In this document: positions 1 through 7,400 of the stretch, piece by piece
Numbering within the stretch: position 1 is the first letter of the stretch
How the letters are laid out: each line of letters opens with the position of its first letter
NCBI RefSeq assembly: GCF_036208045.1
Contig: NZ_CP121472.1
Location: 2,181,531 to 2,245,530, forward strand
Source: Thiorhodovibrio winogradskyi
Lineage (GTDB): Bacteria > Pseudomonadota > Gammaproteobacteria > Chromatiales > Chromatiaceae
DNA: 64,000 nucleotides
Direction: 5' to 3'
Program-made: the position numbers and the translations under genes
The notes under the pieces: generated by a model
Database searches by the model: none
What the model was told of the DNA's origin: nothing
The model's input: only the letters and a program-made list of their open reading frames with translations

Positions 1-2537
1 AGGCCCACGCCGGCGAGCAGCCACTTGTTGCTGTAAGGGCTGAAGCTGAACACCGATTGGTCGATGGAACGCGCCGAGAAGACATAGCCAAAATGCGCGA
101 ACAAAATGGCCCAGAAGGCGGCCGTTTGCGCCTGGGTCAGTAGCAGCGGATCGACCAGTTCGCCGTTGACCAGGGCGGGAGAGCCAAAAAAGTAATAGAT
201 GCCGAAGCCGGGCAGGGAGATGGCGATGCCGAGCAGGATGACGCGCTGAATAAAGAGTCCATCGATGATGTTGGCCTTGGCGTCGCGCGGCGGATGCGAC
301 AGCAGACCGCGTTCCTTGGGTTCCATCATCAGCGGCAGGGTCAGCAGCAGGGAATCGAGCAGGTTGATCCACAAAATCTGAATGGGCTCAAGTACAAAGC
401 GCTCGCCAAACAGAGGCACATAAGCGGCCAAAATGATCGCGCCCATGATCAGCAGTGCCTGGGCGGCATTGGTCGGCAGGGTATAGAGAATGGCCTTTTG
501 CAGGTTCTTCCAGGCATGGCGGCCTTCCTCGACGGCGGTGACGATGGTGGCGAAATTATCATCGGCCAGCACCATGTCGGCGGCCTGACGCGCCACCTCG
601 GTGCCTTCCTTGCCCATGGCCACGCCGATGTCGGCCTGCTTGAGTGCCGGCGCGTCATTGACACCATCGCCGGTCATGGCCACCACATGGCCATTGGCCT
701 GGAAGGCGGCGGCGATTTGCTGCTTGTGCTCGGGCGCGACCCGGGCGAAGACCGAGACGGCTTCGACCTCCCGGCGCAGTTGCTCCGGGTCCATGTCATT
801 GAGGTCGGTCCCAGCCAGGACTCGGTCCGCTGGAATGCCAAGCTGAGCGGCCACCGCCTGGGCGGTCAGGGGGTGGTCGCCGGTGACCATGACGGTGCGA
901 ATGCCCGCTGACTTGCAGTTGGCCACCGCCTGTTTCGCGCTTTCCTTGGGCGGGTCGATCATGCCCTGTAGGCCGGCGAAGCAGAGGTCGTGCAGATCCT
1001 CGTGTAGCAGATCGGCATGATCGTTCGGCACTCGCTTGAAGGCGAAGCCCAGGGTGCGCAGCGCCTGGCGGGCGAAGGTTCTGGCCGCCTCAAGATAGGC
1101 CTCGCGGTTGAGATGGGTCTCGCTCCCATCGGCGTCCGTGGCGCTGGCGCACATCTCCAACAGAATCTCCGGCGCGCCTTTAACAAAGAGATAGCGCTCG
1201 CCCTGATAGTCGGCCAGCACCGCCATGTATTTGGTGGTCGAATCGAAGGGGATCTCCTCGACGCGCTGCTGGCGGTCCTTGTTGAGACCCGCCTTGGCCC
1301 CGGAGATCAGCAGGGCGATCTCGGTCGGGTCGCCGATGCTGTGGCCTTCGTCGTTGAGATGGGCGTTGTTGCAGAAAAAGCCGATCTCCAGCAGTCGGCG
1401 CAGTGCCGGATGGGCGGCCGCGTCAATGGGCGCGCCGTCCTGGGAGAACTGGCCGTGCAGGTCGTAGCCAACACCCGAGACCCCAAAGGCCTGCCCGGCG
1501 GCGAAGACATCGGTCACAGTCATGCGGTTTTCGGTCAGGGTGCCGGTTTTGTCCGAGCAGATCACCGAGGTCGCCCCAAGGGTTTCGGCGGCTGGCAAAT
1601 TGGCGACAATGGCGTTCTTGGCTGCCATGGCGTTGCCGGACTTGGCCAGCACCGCGGTGACCAGCGCCGGGAGCATCTCCGGAATGGCGGCCACCACCAG
1701 GGAAATGGCGCCAAGCAGGCTGTAGGAAATCTCGTAGCCGAGGTAGATGCCAACGACAAAGTTGACCGCGCCAATGCTCATGATGGCGATGATCAGCGTT
1801 TTGATGAAGCGCGCGAGCTTGCGTTGCAAGGGGGTGGAATGGGCTGCCGCGGCCTTGACCATGCCGGCGATCTCGCCAAAGATCGTTTTGTCGCCGATCT
1901 CCACCACTACCGCCTTGGCGGTGCCCTGGGTCAGGTAGGTGCCGGAAAAGCCCATGTTTTTCTGGTCCCCGGGGACCACCTGATCGCCTTCGATGGGCGT
2001 GGTGGTTTTGGTCACGGGCACGGATTCGCCGGTCAGGGAGGATTCATCGACCTGCGCATTGTGCAAACGGATAAAGCGCACATCGGCAGGAATTTTGTCG
2101 CCGCCTTCCAGTTCGATAATGTCGCCGGGCACTAGCTGTTTTGACGGGATGCGCACCAGGCCCTGATCGCGCAGCACCATGCACTCGGGCACCATCATCG
2201 ACTTAAGTGCCTCAATGGCGTTCTCGGCCTTACCCTCCAGATAAAAGCCGACACAGGCATTGAGCACCACCACCGAGAGAATCACCATGGTGTCCGGCAG
2301 CAAATGGGCGCCAAAGAGCGTCAGCAGGCCGGTGACCATGGCCGTGGCCAGCAGAATCAGCGACATGGGGTCCTTGAATTGTTTCAGGAACCGCTCCCAG
2401 GCGGGCGTCTTGCGCACGCTGATGGCGTTTTCGCCATGGATGGCCTGGCGTTTGGTCGCCTCGTCCGATGACAGGCCCTGGTCGTTGGTCTCTAGGGTGG
2501 ATAGGACGTCTTCTGGTGGTAGTTGGTACCAAAGCAC
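1..2537 (-). CDS. Cation-translocating P-type ATPase (P2, Ca2+/Mg2+-type), C-terminus off the left edge
   Basis: The minus frame is open from position 2537 to the window edge and reads as a P-type ATPase. It couples ATP hydrolysis to cation transport across the cytoplasmic membrane. Seen in order: an N-terminal cation-ATPase domain (WYQLPPEDVLSTLETND), the TGES actuator motif (DESSLTGES), the transmembrane motif PEMLPAL where Ca-ATPases usually have PEGLPA, the phosphorylation site CSDKTGTLT, and the hinge MTGDGVNDAP. About 845 residues are present; roughly the last membrane helices are missing. An in-frame stop lies just upstream, so the start is the GTG at 2537, preceded by an AGGAG at suitable spacing. 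The ion cannot be fixed: Ca2+, Mg2+ or Mn2+ are possible. It is not adjacent to an obvious partner gene. Confidence 0.9.
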   Translation of the reverse strand, partial: MLWYQLPPEDVLSTLETNDQGLSSDEATKRQAIHGENAISVRKTPAWERFLKQFKDPMSLILLATAMVTGLLTLFGAHLLPDTMVILSVVVLNACVGFYLEGKAENAIEALKSMMVPECMVLRDQGLVRIPSKQLVPGDIIELEGGDKIPADVRFIRLHNAQVDESSLTGESVPVTKTTTPIEGDQVVPGDQKNMGFSGTYLTQGTAKAVVVEIGDKTIFGEIAGMVKAAAAHSTPLQRKLARFIKTLIIAIMSIGAVNFVVGIYLGYEISYSLLGAISLVVAAIPEMLPALVTAVLAKSGNAMAAKNAIVANLPAAETLGATSVICSDKTGTLTENRMTVTDVFAAGQAFGVSGVGYDLHGQFSQDGAPIDAAAHPALRRLLEIGFFCNNAHLNDEGHSIGDPTEIALLISGAKAGLNKDRQQRVEEIPFDSTTKYMAVLADYQGERYLFVKGAPEILLEMCASATDADGSETHLNREAYLEAARTFARQALRTLGFAFKRVPNDHADLLHEDLHDLCFAGLQGMIDPPKESAKQAVANCKSAGIRTVMVTGDHPLTAQAVAAQLGIPADRVLAGTDLNDMDPEQLRREVEAVSVFARVAPEHKQQIAAAFQANGHVVAMTGDGVNDAPALKQADIGVAMGKEGTEVARQAADMVLADDNFATIVTAVEEGRHAWKNLQKAILYTLPTNAAQALLIMGAIILAAYVPLFGERFVLEPIQILWINLLDSLLLTLPLMMEPKERGLLSHPPRDAKANIIDGLFIQRVILLGIAISLPGFGIYYFFGSPALVNGELVDPLLLTQAQTAAFWAILFAHFGYVFSARSIDQSVFSFSPYSNKWLLAGVG

Positions 2538-2768
2538 CTGTGCAATCTCCTGACAATGGCTGAAGGCTGAATCCTGCGTACCGCAGGCGCAGCGATGTGC
2601 GAGCTATCTGCAAATAACCTCAAATGGTAACTGATATGCCCCATCCTATCGCGCGCCGCTGGATTCCGTTTGGGAGTGCCGACTCTCTTGCAACGGGCGC
2701 TTCCAGGCAGCCCGATCGCCACGCCAAGCGCAGCTGCTGCATTCAGAATACTGGAGCCTTGCCGCGGC

Positions 2769-3755
2769 TTAGCCGCCGGTCATGCTCATGACGCGGACAA
2801 TCTTCCCAGGCTGTTCGTTGAAGTTGTGGTGCTCGGGCTTGAGGGCAATCGCCTGGCGGATCAGTTCGCGCAGTTCGGTTTCGCCAAGACCGGCGCGCAA
2901 GTGCTCGCGCACCGGCAGACTGTGTTCCTGACCAAGACACAGATAGAGCGTGCCATCGACAGCCAATCGCACCCTGTTGCAGGTGGCGCAAAAGTGACGC
3001 GACAGGGGGGTGATGAAGCCAATACGAGTTTCGGTGGTGCCGACGCGATAGTAACGCGCCGGACCCCCGCCCGGCAGAATATCCGGGATCAGCTCGAACT
3101 GCCGCGCGAGGCGTCGTTTGATCGGCTCCAGGCTTCCAAGGGCGCCGGCAACCCTTTGTCCGCTTGGACCCAGCGGCATGGTCTCGATCAAGCGCAGTGT
3201 GAAGCCGTGGCTCGCGCAGTAGTCGAGGATGTCCTCGATCTCGTCATCGTTCACCCCCGGCATGACCACGGTATTGACCCGGATCGGCTGCATGCCTGCT
3301 TCAGCCGCCGCCGCGATGCCGCGCAACACCTGACAAAGATCGCCGCCGGTGATTTGGCGAAACACCTTGGCCCGCAGGCTGTCGAGGCTGACATTCAGGC
3401 GTCGGACCCCGGCATCGGCCAGCGCGCGGGCTTGCTCGGCCATTTGGGTGCAATTGCTGGATAAAGACAGATCATCCAGACCGGGCAGGGCAGACAGACG
3501 CGCGGCCAGGTCAGGCAGCATGCGGCGCATCAAGGGCTCGCCCCCAGTCAAGCGTACCCGACGGACGCCGAGGGTGGTAAAAGCCCCCACCACCCGGACG
3601 ATCTCATCGAAGCTGAGCCAGTTGGCCGGTTTCTCGAAGCCCTTGAAGCCCTTGGGCAGACAGTAGCCGCAGCGCAGGTCGCAGCGGTCGGTCACTGACA
3701 GGCGCAGGTAGTCGATGCGGCGGCCAAAGGGATCGGTCAGTGAAAGGTGGTCCAT
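2769..3755 (-). CDS. moaA: GTP 3',8-cyclase MoaA (molybdenum cofactor biosynthesis)
   Basis: Radical-SAM enzyme for the first step of molybdopterin synthesis, converting GTP to 3',8-cyclo-7,8-dihydro-GTP in the cytoplasm. The radical-SAM cluster motif CxxxCxxC is at residues 25-32 (TDRCDLRCGYC), followed by the GGEP motif (RLTGGEPL). A second C-terminal Fe-S cluster is suggested by FCATCNRV plus a later Cys in LYLCLG. The protein ends in the diagnostic Gly-Gly (MSMTGG), which is needed for function in known MoaA. At 328 residues it is a normal length. No other moa gene is in the window, so it stands alone here. The ATG at 3755 gives MDHLSLTDPFGR, matching family N-termini, although the ribosome-binding site is weak. 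Confidence 0.95.
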   Translation of the reverse strand: MDHLSLTDPFGRRIDYLRLSVTDRCDLRCGYCLPKGFKGFEKPANWLSFDEIVRVVGAFTTLGVRRVRLTGGEPLMRRMLPDLAARLSALPGLDDLSLSSNCTQMAEQARALADAGVRRLNVSLDSLRAKVFRQITGGDLCQVLRGIAAAAEAGMQPIRVNTVVMPGVNDDEIEDILDYCASHGFTLRLIETMPLGPSGQRVAGALGSLEPIKRRLARQFELIPDILPGGGPARYYRVGTTETRIGFITPLSRHFCATCNRVRLAVDGTLYLCLGQEHSLPVREHLRAGLGETELRELIRQAIALKPEHHNFNEQPGKIVRVMSMTGG

Positions 3756-3835
3756 TCGCGTGATTTCTCGGCAGTGGTTCGCTAATCACTTCTCGGGGCG
3801 GCCCCAGGCTCCAAAAGGGTTTTTGCGGCTGGCGC

Positions 3836-4399
3836 TCAGGCGTTTTGGCGCTCAGGCTTGTTGGCGCTCGGCAGCCTGTCCAAGCCCTCTTGACTGGGGC
3901 GCCAGCCGCGCCACAGCGCCCAAATGCCGGCGGCCAATGCCGCGCCGAAGACCACAAAGGCCAGGTTGGCCAGCGACAGGCCGAGAATCACCAACTCGGT
4001 ATCCTCGCAGAAGCCGCTGGCGAGAAAGAGCGCGGGCATCTGCTGGCCAAGCCACTCCACCAGTCGTTCGATTGGGCCGGGTGGACCACCGATGCAGGAG
4101 ATGGTATCGACCGGCTGCCATTGCAGCCAGCTTTGGTAGGCCGCCACGCCACTGCCGAGCGCGGCGAGGGCGAGAAACAGCAGCGCGCTTGCGCGTGCCA
4201 CGAAGCGCCGCCAGTCCGGCCGCCACAGCGCGGCGGTCAGGGTCGCCAGCAACGCCAGCAGCATGAAGAGAGTGCGCTCGAAAATGCACAAATGGCAGGG
4301 GTCCAGATCCAGCCAGGGGGTCAGCACCAGGCTGGCCAGCGCGGTGGCGGCCGTGATCAGGGCCAGGAGTATCCAGACAGGGCGAGGCGCAAGCCGGAT
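3836..4399 (-). CDS. dsbB: Disulfide bond formation protein DsbB
   Basis: Inner-membrane quinone reductase that reoxidises periplasmic DsbA. Four hydrophobic helices are visible. The first periplasmic loop carries CHLC (LDPCHLCIFER), and the second loop has the other Cys pair (TISCIGG and SGFCEDTE), as expected for the four catalytic cysteines. The ATG at 4399 (MIRLAPRPVW) gives 187 residues, close to family size; an upstream in-frame Met at 4471 would overlap dsbA and add a non-hydrophobic leader, so I rejected it. It follows dsbA by 43 bases on the same strand, so the two are probably one transcript forming a complete oxidative folding pair. Confidence 0.92.
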   Translation of the reverse strand: MRLAPRPVWILLALITAATALASLVLTPWLDLDPCHLCIFERTLFMLLALLATLTAALWRPDWRRFVARASALLFLALAALGSGVAAYQSWLQWQPVDTISCIGGPPGPIERLVEWLGQQMPALFLASGFCEDTELVILGLSLANLAFVVFGAALAAGIWALWRGWRPSQEGLDRLPSANKPERQNA

Positions 4400-4442
4400 C
4401 ATTGGACTCTCAGCCCCTGCTGGGCGGCATGCGACAACCAGC

Positions 4443-5096
4443 TCAAGGCCGTGCCTCTCGCGCTCGCGCAATCAGTGCATCGGCGCGTTGCAGCAATTCA
4501 GAGTAATCGCGGACGCCTTCATTGAGTACTACATAGCGTCCATCGATGATGATGCGCGGGACTGCGTCTATGGCCATGCGCTGCTCCAGATCGCGTCCCT
4601 TGCCTAGCGCCAATTCGACCGCGAAGCTGTTGAATGTTTTCTCGAACGCCTGGGCGTCCTGCCCCTGTGCCTCGACCCAGGCAAAAATCGCCTTGTCGGT
4701 GAACAGCCGCTTGCGCTCAATGCCGATGGCATCGAAGGCGGCTTGATCCAGCGCGTCGATCAGTTCATCGAGTTCCAGGCTGTAATAGAGTCGCGCGAGG
4801 TTTGCCCAGGCCGCGCGCCCAAAGGTGACTGGCACACGGCGGAAGCTCACATCCTCGGGCAACTCCGCTGCCCAGTCTTTCAGCAAGGGGTTGAGCTGGC
4901 CGCAGTGCGGGCAGCCGTAGGAGAAAAATTCCAGCACCTCGATTGTCTCGGAATCATCGCCCTTGACGGGCGTTTCCAAGGGGATCCAGTCACGCCCCTC
5001 GACCAGATTATCGGCGGTGCCGGCGAGCGGCCACAATGTGGAAAAAAGCAGCGCCAGCAGGCTGGCATGAAACAGGCGACGGTTGATCGGTATCAT
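4443..5096 (-). CDS. dsbA: Thiol:disulfide interchange protein DsbA
   Basis: Periplasmic dithiol oxidase that introduces disulfides into exported proteins. An N-terminal signal peptide is clear (positive MIPINRR, hydrophobic core to about residue 26, cleavage near AGTA). The thioredoxin active site is CPHC at residues 62-65, in FFSYGCPHCGQL, and a cis-proline loop is seen in IDAVPRIIIDG. The length of 217 residues fits the family. It lies upstream of dsbB in the same orientation. Alternatives such as DsbC or DsbG are unlikely because the active site is CPHC and there is no N-terminal dimerisation domain. Confidence 0.94.
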   Translation of the reverse strand: MIPINRRLFHASLLALLFSTLWPLAGTADNLVEGRDWIPLETPVKGDDSETIEVLEFFSYGCPHCGQLNPLLKDWAAELPEDVSFRRVPVTFGRAAWANLARLYYSLELDELIDALDQAAFDAIGIERKRLFTDKAIFAWVEAQGQDAQAFEKTFNSFAVELALGKGRDLEQRMAIDAVPRIIIDGRYVVLNEGVRDYSELLQRADALIARAREARP

Positions 5097-5389
5097 GGAC
5101 TTGTTTCTTATCAGTGATCAGGAGAGGAAGAGGTTGAGCCGTTAGCAGGCCAGGGAAAGCTTGTCCGCTGATCCTACCCCATACTGTAGCAATGATTGCT
5201 CGTTAAGCGGGAGGGCTGAGCGCCACTTTGAGCATAATGGGGGTGATAATTAGCCGGATCAGCGGCCAGTCGCGCCGCGGGATCACAACTGAATCGACGC
5301 TGGCCCAGGTCCGCGGTTCGCTCGGGCTTTGCGTTAAGCCGCGCTTAATCTGCCGCGCGATGTTTTATTCGATAACCTGATTCCAGTGG
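5097..5389. other. Intergenic stretch without a recognisable gene
   Basis: This stretch lies between dsbA and the small ORF next to the DsrC-like gene. I see no RNA gene, riboswitch or family-like protein in it. The sequence near 5180-5250 is somewhat more AT-rich and may hold the dsbA promoter on the minus strand, but no clear -35/-10 pair stands out. Confidence 0.4.
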
Positions 5390-5593
5390 TCACGCGCCGC
5401 GATAGCGGCCCACCACCTCTGAGCGAACGCCTGTGCCGCGGTTCTCGATGGCCTCGAGTGCAGCGCGCAGCGCTGGTAACGCTGGCTGGGTAACAATGAG
5501 GGGTTCTTGGCTGGAGGCCAGGCTGCTGCCGGAGTCGGCGGGTAGATCATGGCGCGGGCCGCGCCTTCCATGTTGGATATGATCGGAACCCAT
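5390..5593 (-). CDS. Possible small hypothetical protein downstream of the DsrC-like gene
   Basis: A 67-residue frame begins 9 bases after the stop of the DsrC-like gene. Its second half (LPALRAALEAIENRG, then EVVGRYRGA) reads like a plausible helix, but the first half is low-quality sequence and I recognise no family. An alternative frame over the same bases, ending at 5365, finishes with the protein-like WWAAIAARDHWNQVIE, so the true gene, if any, is uncertain. The stretch could be a decayed gene. The only support is position and an open frame. Confidence 0.25.
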   Translation of the reverse strand: MGSDHIQHGRRGPRHDLPADSGSSLASSQEPLIVTQPALPALRAALEAIENRGTGVRSEVVGRYRGA

Positions 5594-5602
5594 TGTCCAT
5601 GC

Positions 5603-6007
5603 TCAAGCGTCGAGCCGGCACCCGCTTGCTTTATCCAGGCGCGGGAGTCCGGCGAGTCGGTGCCCCTGCTCACGGAGTCCGCCGCCCGGGAACAGTCCCG
5701 GGAACCAGCGCGGCTGTCCCGACACTCGCGGCCAGTAAGCACGAAAATGCAGGATGGTATCGAGATCGCAACAGCCAGCGGGAATACGCTGGCCCTGAAA
5801 GCAGCCGCGCAAATAATAGATTACCGCCCAGTGTCTGGGTGTCAGCCTCAGACCTTCACGCGCGGCCAGGGCATGTGTGAAGGCCTCGGACCAGTCCTCT
5901 GGATTCAGCAGATAACCGTCCTGATCAGTGGGCGCCATCGCAGTGCCGCCGGAGGCCTTCGGGGCGTTAAACGGGCCAGCCTTGGCGGATAAATTGCGTG
6001 CGGACAT
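5603..6007 (-). CDS. DsrC/TusE-family sulfur-relay protein with CysB replaced by His
   Basis: DsrC-family proteins carry sulfur on a flexible C-terminal arm, as partner of dissimilatory sulfite reductase or in tRNA thiolation (TusE). The family core is visible: DGYLLNPEDW, EGLRLTPRHWAVIYYLR, and the arm LFPGGGLREQGHRLAGLP. In true DsrC the arm has two cysteines, CysB about 11 residues before the penultimate CysA. Here the CysB position is His (EQGHRLAGLP). The arm also has three extra residues before a Cys at the fifth-last position (ASGCRLDA). Length is 134 residues with a Pro/Ala-rich N-terminal extension. A good GGGAGG site precedes the ATG at 6007. It is divergent from a LysR regulator 251 bases away, which may control it. 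Most likely a regulatory or accessory DsrC paralogue. Confidence 0.8.
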   Translation of the reverse strand: MSARNLSAKAGPFNAPKASGGTAMAPTDQDGYLLNPEDWSEAFTHALAAREGLRLTPRHWAVIYYLRGCFQGQRIPAGCCDLDTILHFRAYWPRVSGQPRWFPGLFPGGGLREQGHRLAGLPRLDKASGCRLDA

Positions 6008-6258
6008 GGTGAACCTCCCGAACCGAACGGCTGGAACAACGCCCCTTCAAGGTCGTGCCAGTTTGAGCTGGGCCATGCGTTGGTGTGTGCCGGCGTGGGC
6101 GGGGTGCCGGGTGAAAACAGAGGGTGCGGCGACCAATACTCGGCAATTCTGGCTTAAACAGACCTTTACAAAGGTCAAGTGTAGGTGCCAAATTGAAAAA
6201 AGAATAACGGAATTTATCGTCGGTTATGATCGCAATTTTCGATCAATTGCGAATTGCC
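6008..6258. promoter_or_regulatory. Divergent promoter region between DsrC-like gene and lysR
   Basis: The 251 bases between the two divergent starts become strongly AT-rich from about 6180 to 6250, with runs such as AATTGAAAAAAGAATAACGG and ATCGCAATTTTCGATCAATT. The second contains the imperfect dyad ATCG-N7-CGAT, of the size bound by LysR proteins (T-N11-A type). Assignment as the LysR operator is an inference from position and symmetry. Confidence 0.35.
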
Positions 6259-7116
6259 ATGGATATCGACCAGATCAAGACTTTTCTAGCCGTCGCTGCG
6301 CATGGCCGCTTTCTGCAAGCCGCTGAGCGCCTGCATGTTACCCAGTCGACGGTGAGTGCGCGCATCGGCAATCTTGAGCGGGTATTGGGTGCGCGGCTGT
6401 TCGTGCGTAATCGTCAGGGCGCGACCCTGACACCTGCCGGGCAACGATTTGTGCGCCACGCCAAGACCCTGATGCTGACCTTCGAGCAGGCGCGGCACGA
6501 GGTGGGTCTGCCGAGCCGCTTTCGCGCCAGCCTGACTGTCGGCGCGCGCATCGCGCTCTGGGATGACTGGCTGCCACGCTGGGCAAGGAGGCTGGGGGAG
6601 ATGGCGCCGGATGTCTCGCTGAATACCGAGATTGGCTTCGAGGACGAGCTCATGCGGCGCGTCGTTGCCGGCACCCTCGATTTGGCACTGATGTACGGCC
6701 CACGTCAGGGTGCCGGACTGCGGGTGGAGCCTTTGTTTGACGAGCAGTTGATTTTGGTCGGGCGCGAACCTGTCACGGCGGCGCTTGATGACGACTACAT
6801 CTACGTCGACTGGGGGCCTACCTTCTACGCCCAGCATCGGCGCGCCTATCCCGAGATGGAACGCCCGGCGCGAACCGCCAACATCGGCTGGCTGGCACTG
6901 CAACTGATCCTCTCGAGCGGTGGTAGCTGTTTCGTGCCTGATCGGGTGGCAATGCCCTATCTGCGCACCGGGCGCCTGCGCCAAATTCCCGGTAGCCCAC
7001 AACTGCGTCTGCCGGCCTATGTGGTCTATGCGGACGATAGCGCATCGGCGGAGCGCGACCTGGCACTAGCACTGCTGCGCGAGATGACTGACACGGCGAG
7101 CGGATTCGTGGATTGA
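6259..7116 (+). CDS. LysR-family transcriptional regulator
   Basis: DNA-binding regulator of 285 residues. The N-terminal winged helix-turn-helix is typical (MDIDQIKTFLAVAAHGRF, AAERLHVTQSTVSARIGNLE, then LGARLFVRNRQGATLTPAG). The remainder is a periplasmic-binding-protein-like effector domain. I place the start at the ATG at 6259, matching LysR N-termini; an upstream in-frame start at 6226 would add 11 residues. It is transcribed away from the DsrC-like gene, and LysR regulators often control the divergent neighbour, so a sulfur-related effector is a reasonable inference. The shared intergenic region is AT-rich close to the LysR start, unlike its surroundings. Confidence 0.9.
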   Translation: MDIDQIKTFLAVAAHGRFLQAAERLHVTQSTVSARIGNLERVLGARLFVRNRQGATLTPAGQRFVRHAKTLMLTFEQARHEVGLPSRFRASLTVGARIALWDDWLPRWARRLGEMAPDVSLNTEIGFEDELMRRVVAGTLDLALMYGPRQGAGLRVEPLFDEQLILVGREPVTAALDDDYIYVDWGPTFYAQHRRAYPEMERPARTANIGWLALQLILSSGGSCFVPDRVAMPYLRTGRLRQIPGSPQLRLPAYVVYADDSASAERDLALALLREMTDTASGFVD

Positions 7117-7400
7117 GCGACAGGGAGTCTCGTCACGCAGCTTGACAGATGCCTTCGGCGGTCAGCCCGATGAGCGGGATGACCATAGATTGATGGTGAG
7201 ATTTCCGCCAAGCGGCAAGATCTCAATGCCTATCTCTTGGCCTTGAAGCCCGCTGCGCATCAGAGAGCCTATTCATTGTTTACCGCGGAGAGGGAGGTTA
7301 AGCTGGAAGTTGCAGTTTTGCCAGGCTGGCGTCCTTGGTCGAGATGTCTTTGGCGCCGAGGCAGAGTTGACCTGAACCAAGCTTAGGAGGCTGATCGACT
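7117..7400. other. Intergenic stretch upstream of the amidotransferase
   Basis: These 284 bases hold no recognisable gene or RNA. The only clear signal is the strong ribosome-binding site AGGAGG at 7385-7390 that sets the GTG start of the amidotransferase. Promoter elements are not obvious by eye. Confidence 0.4.

Noticed and set aside
1017-2135. Long plus-strand open frame opposite the P-type ATPase
   Set aside because: It is the antisense of a clear ATPase; its sequence is His/Gly-rich noise without any domain.
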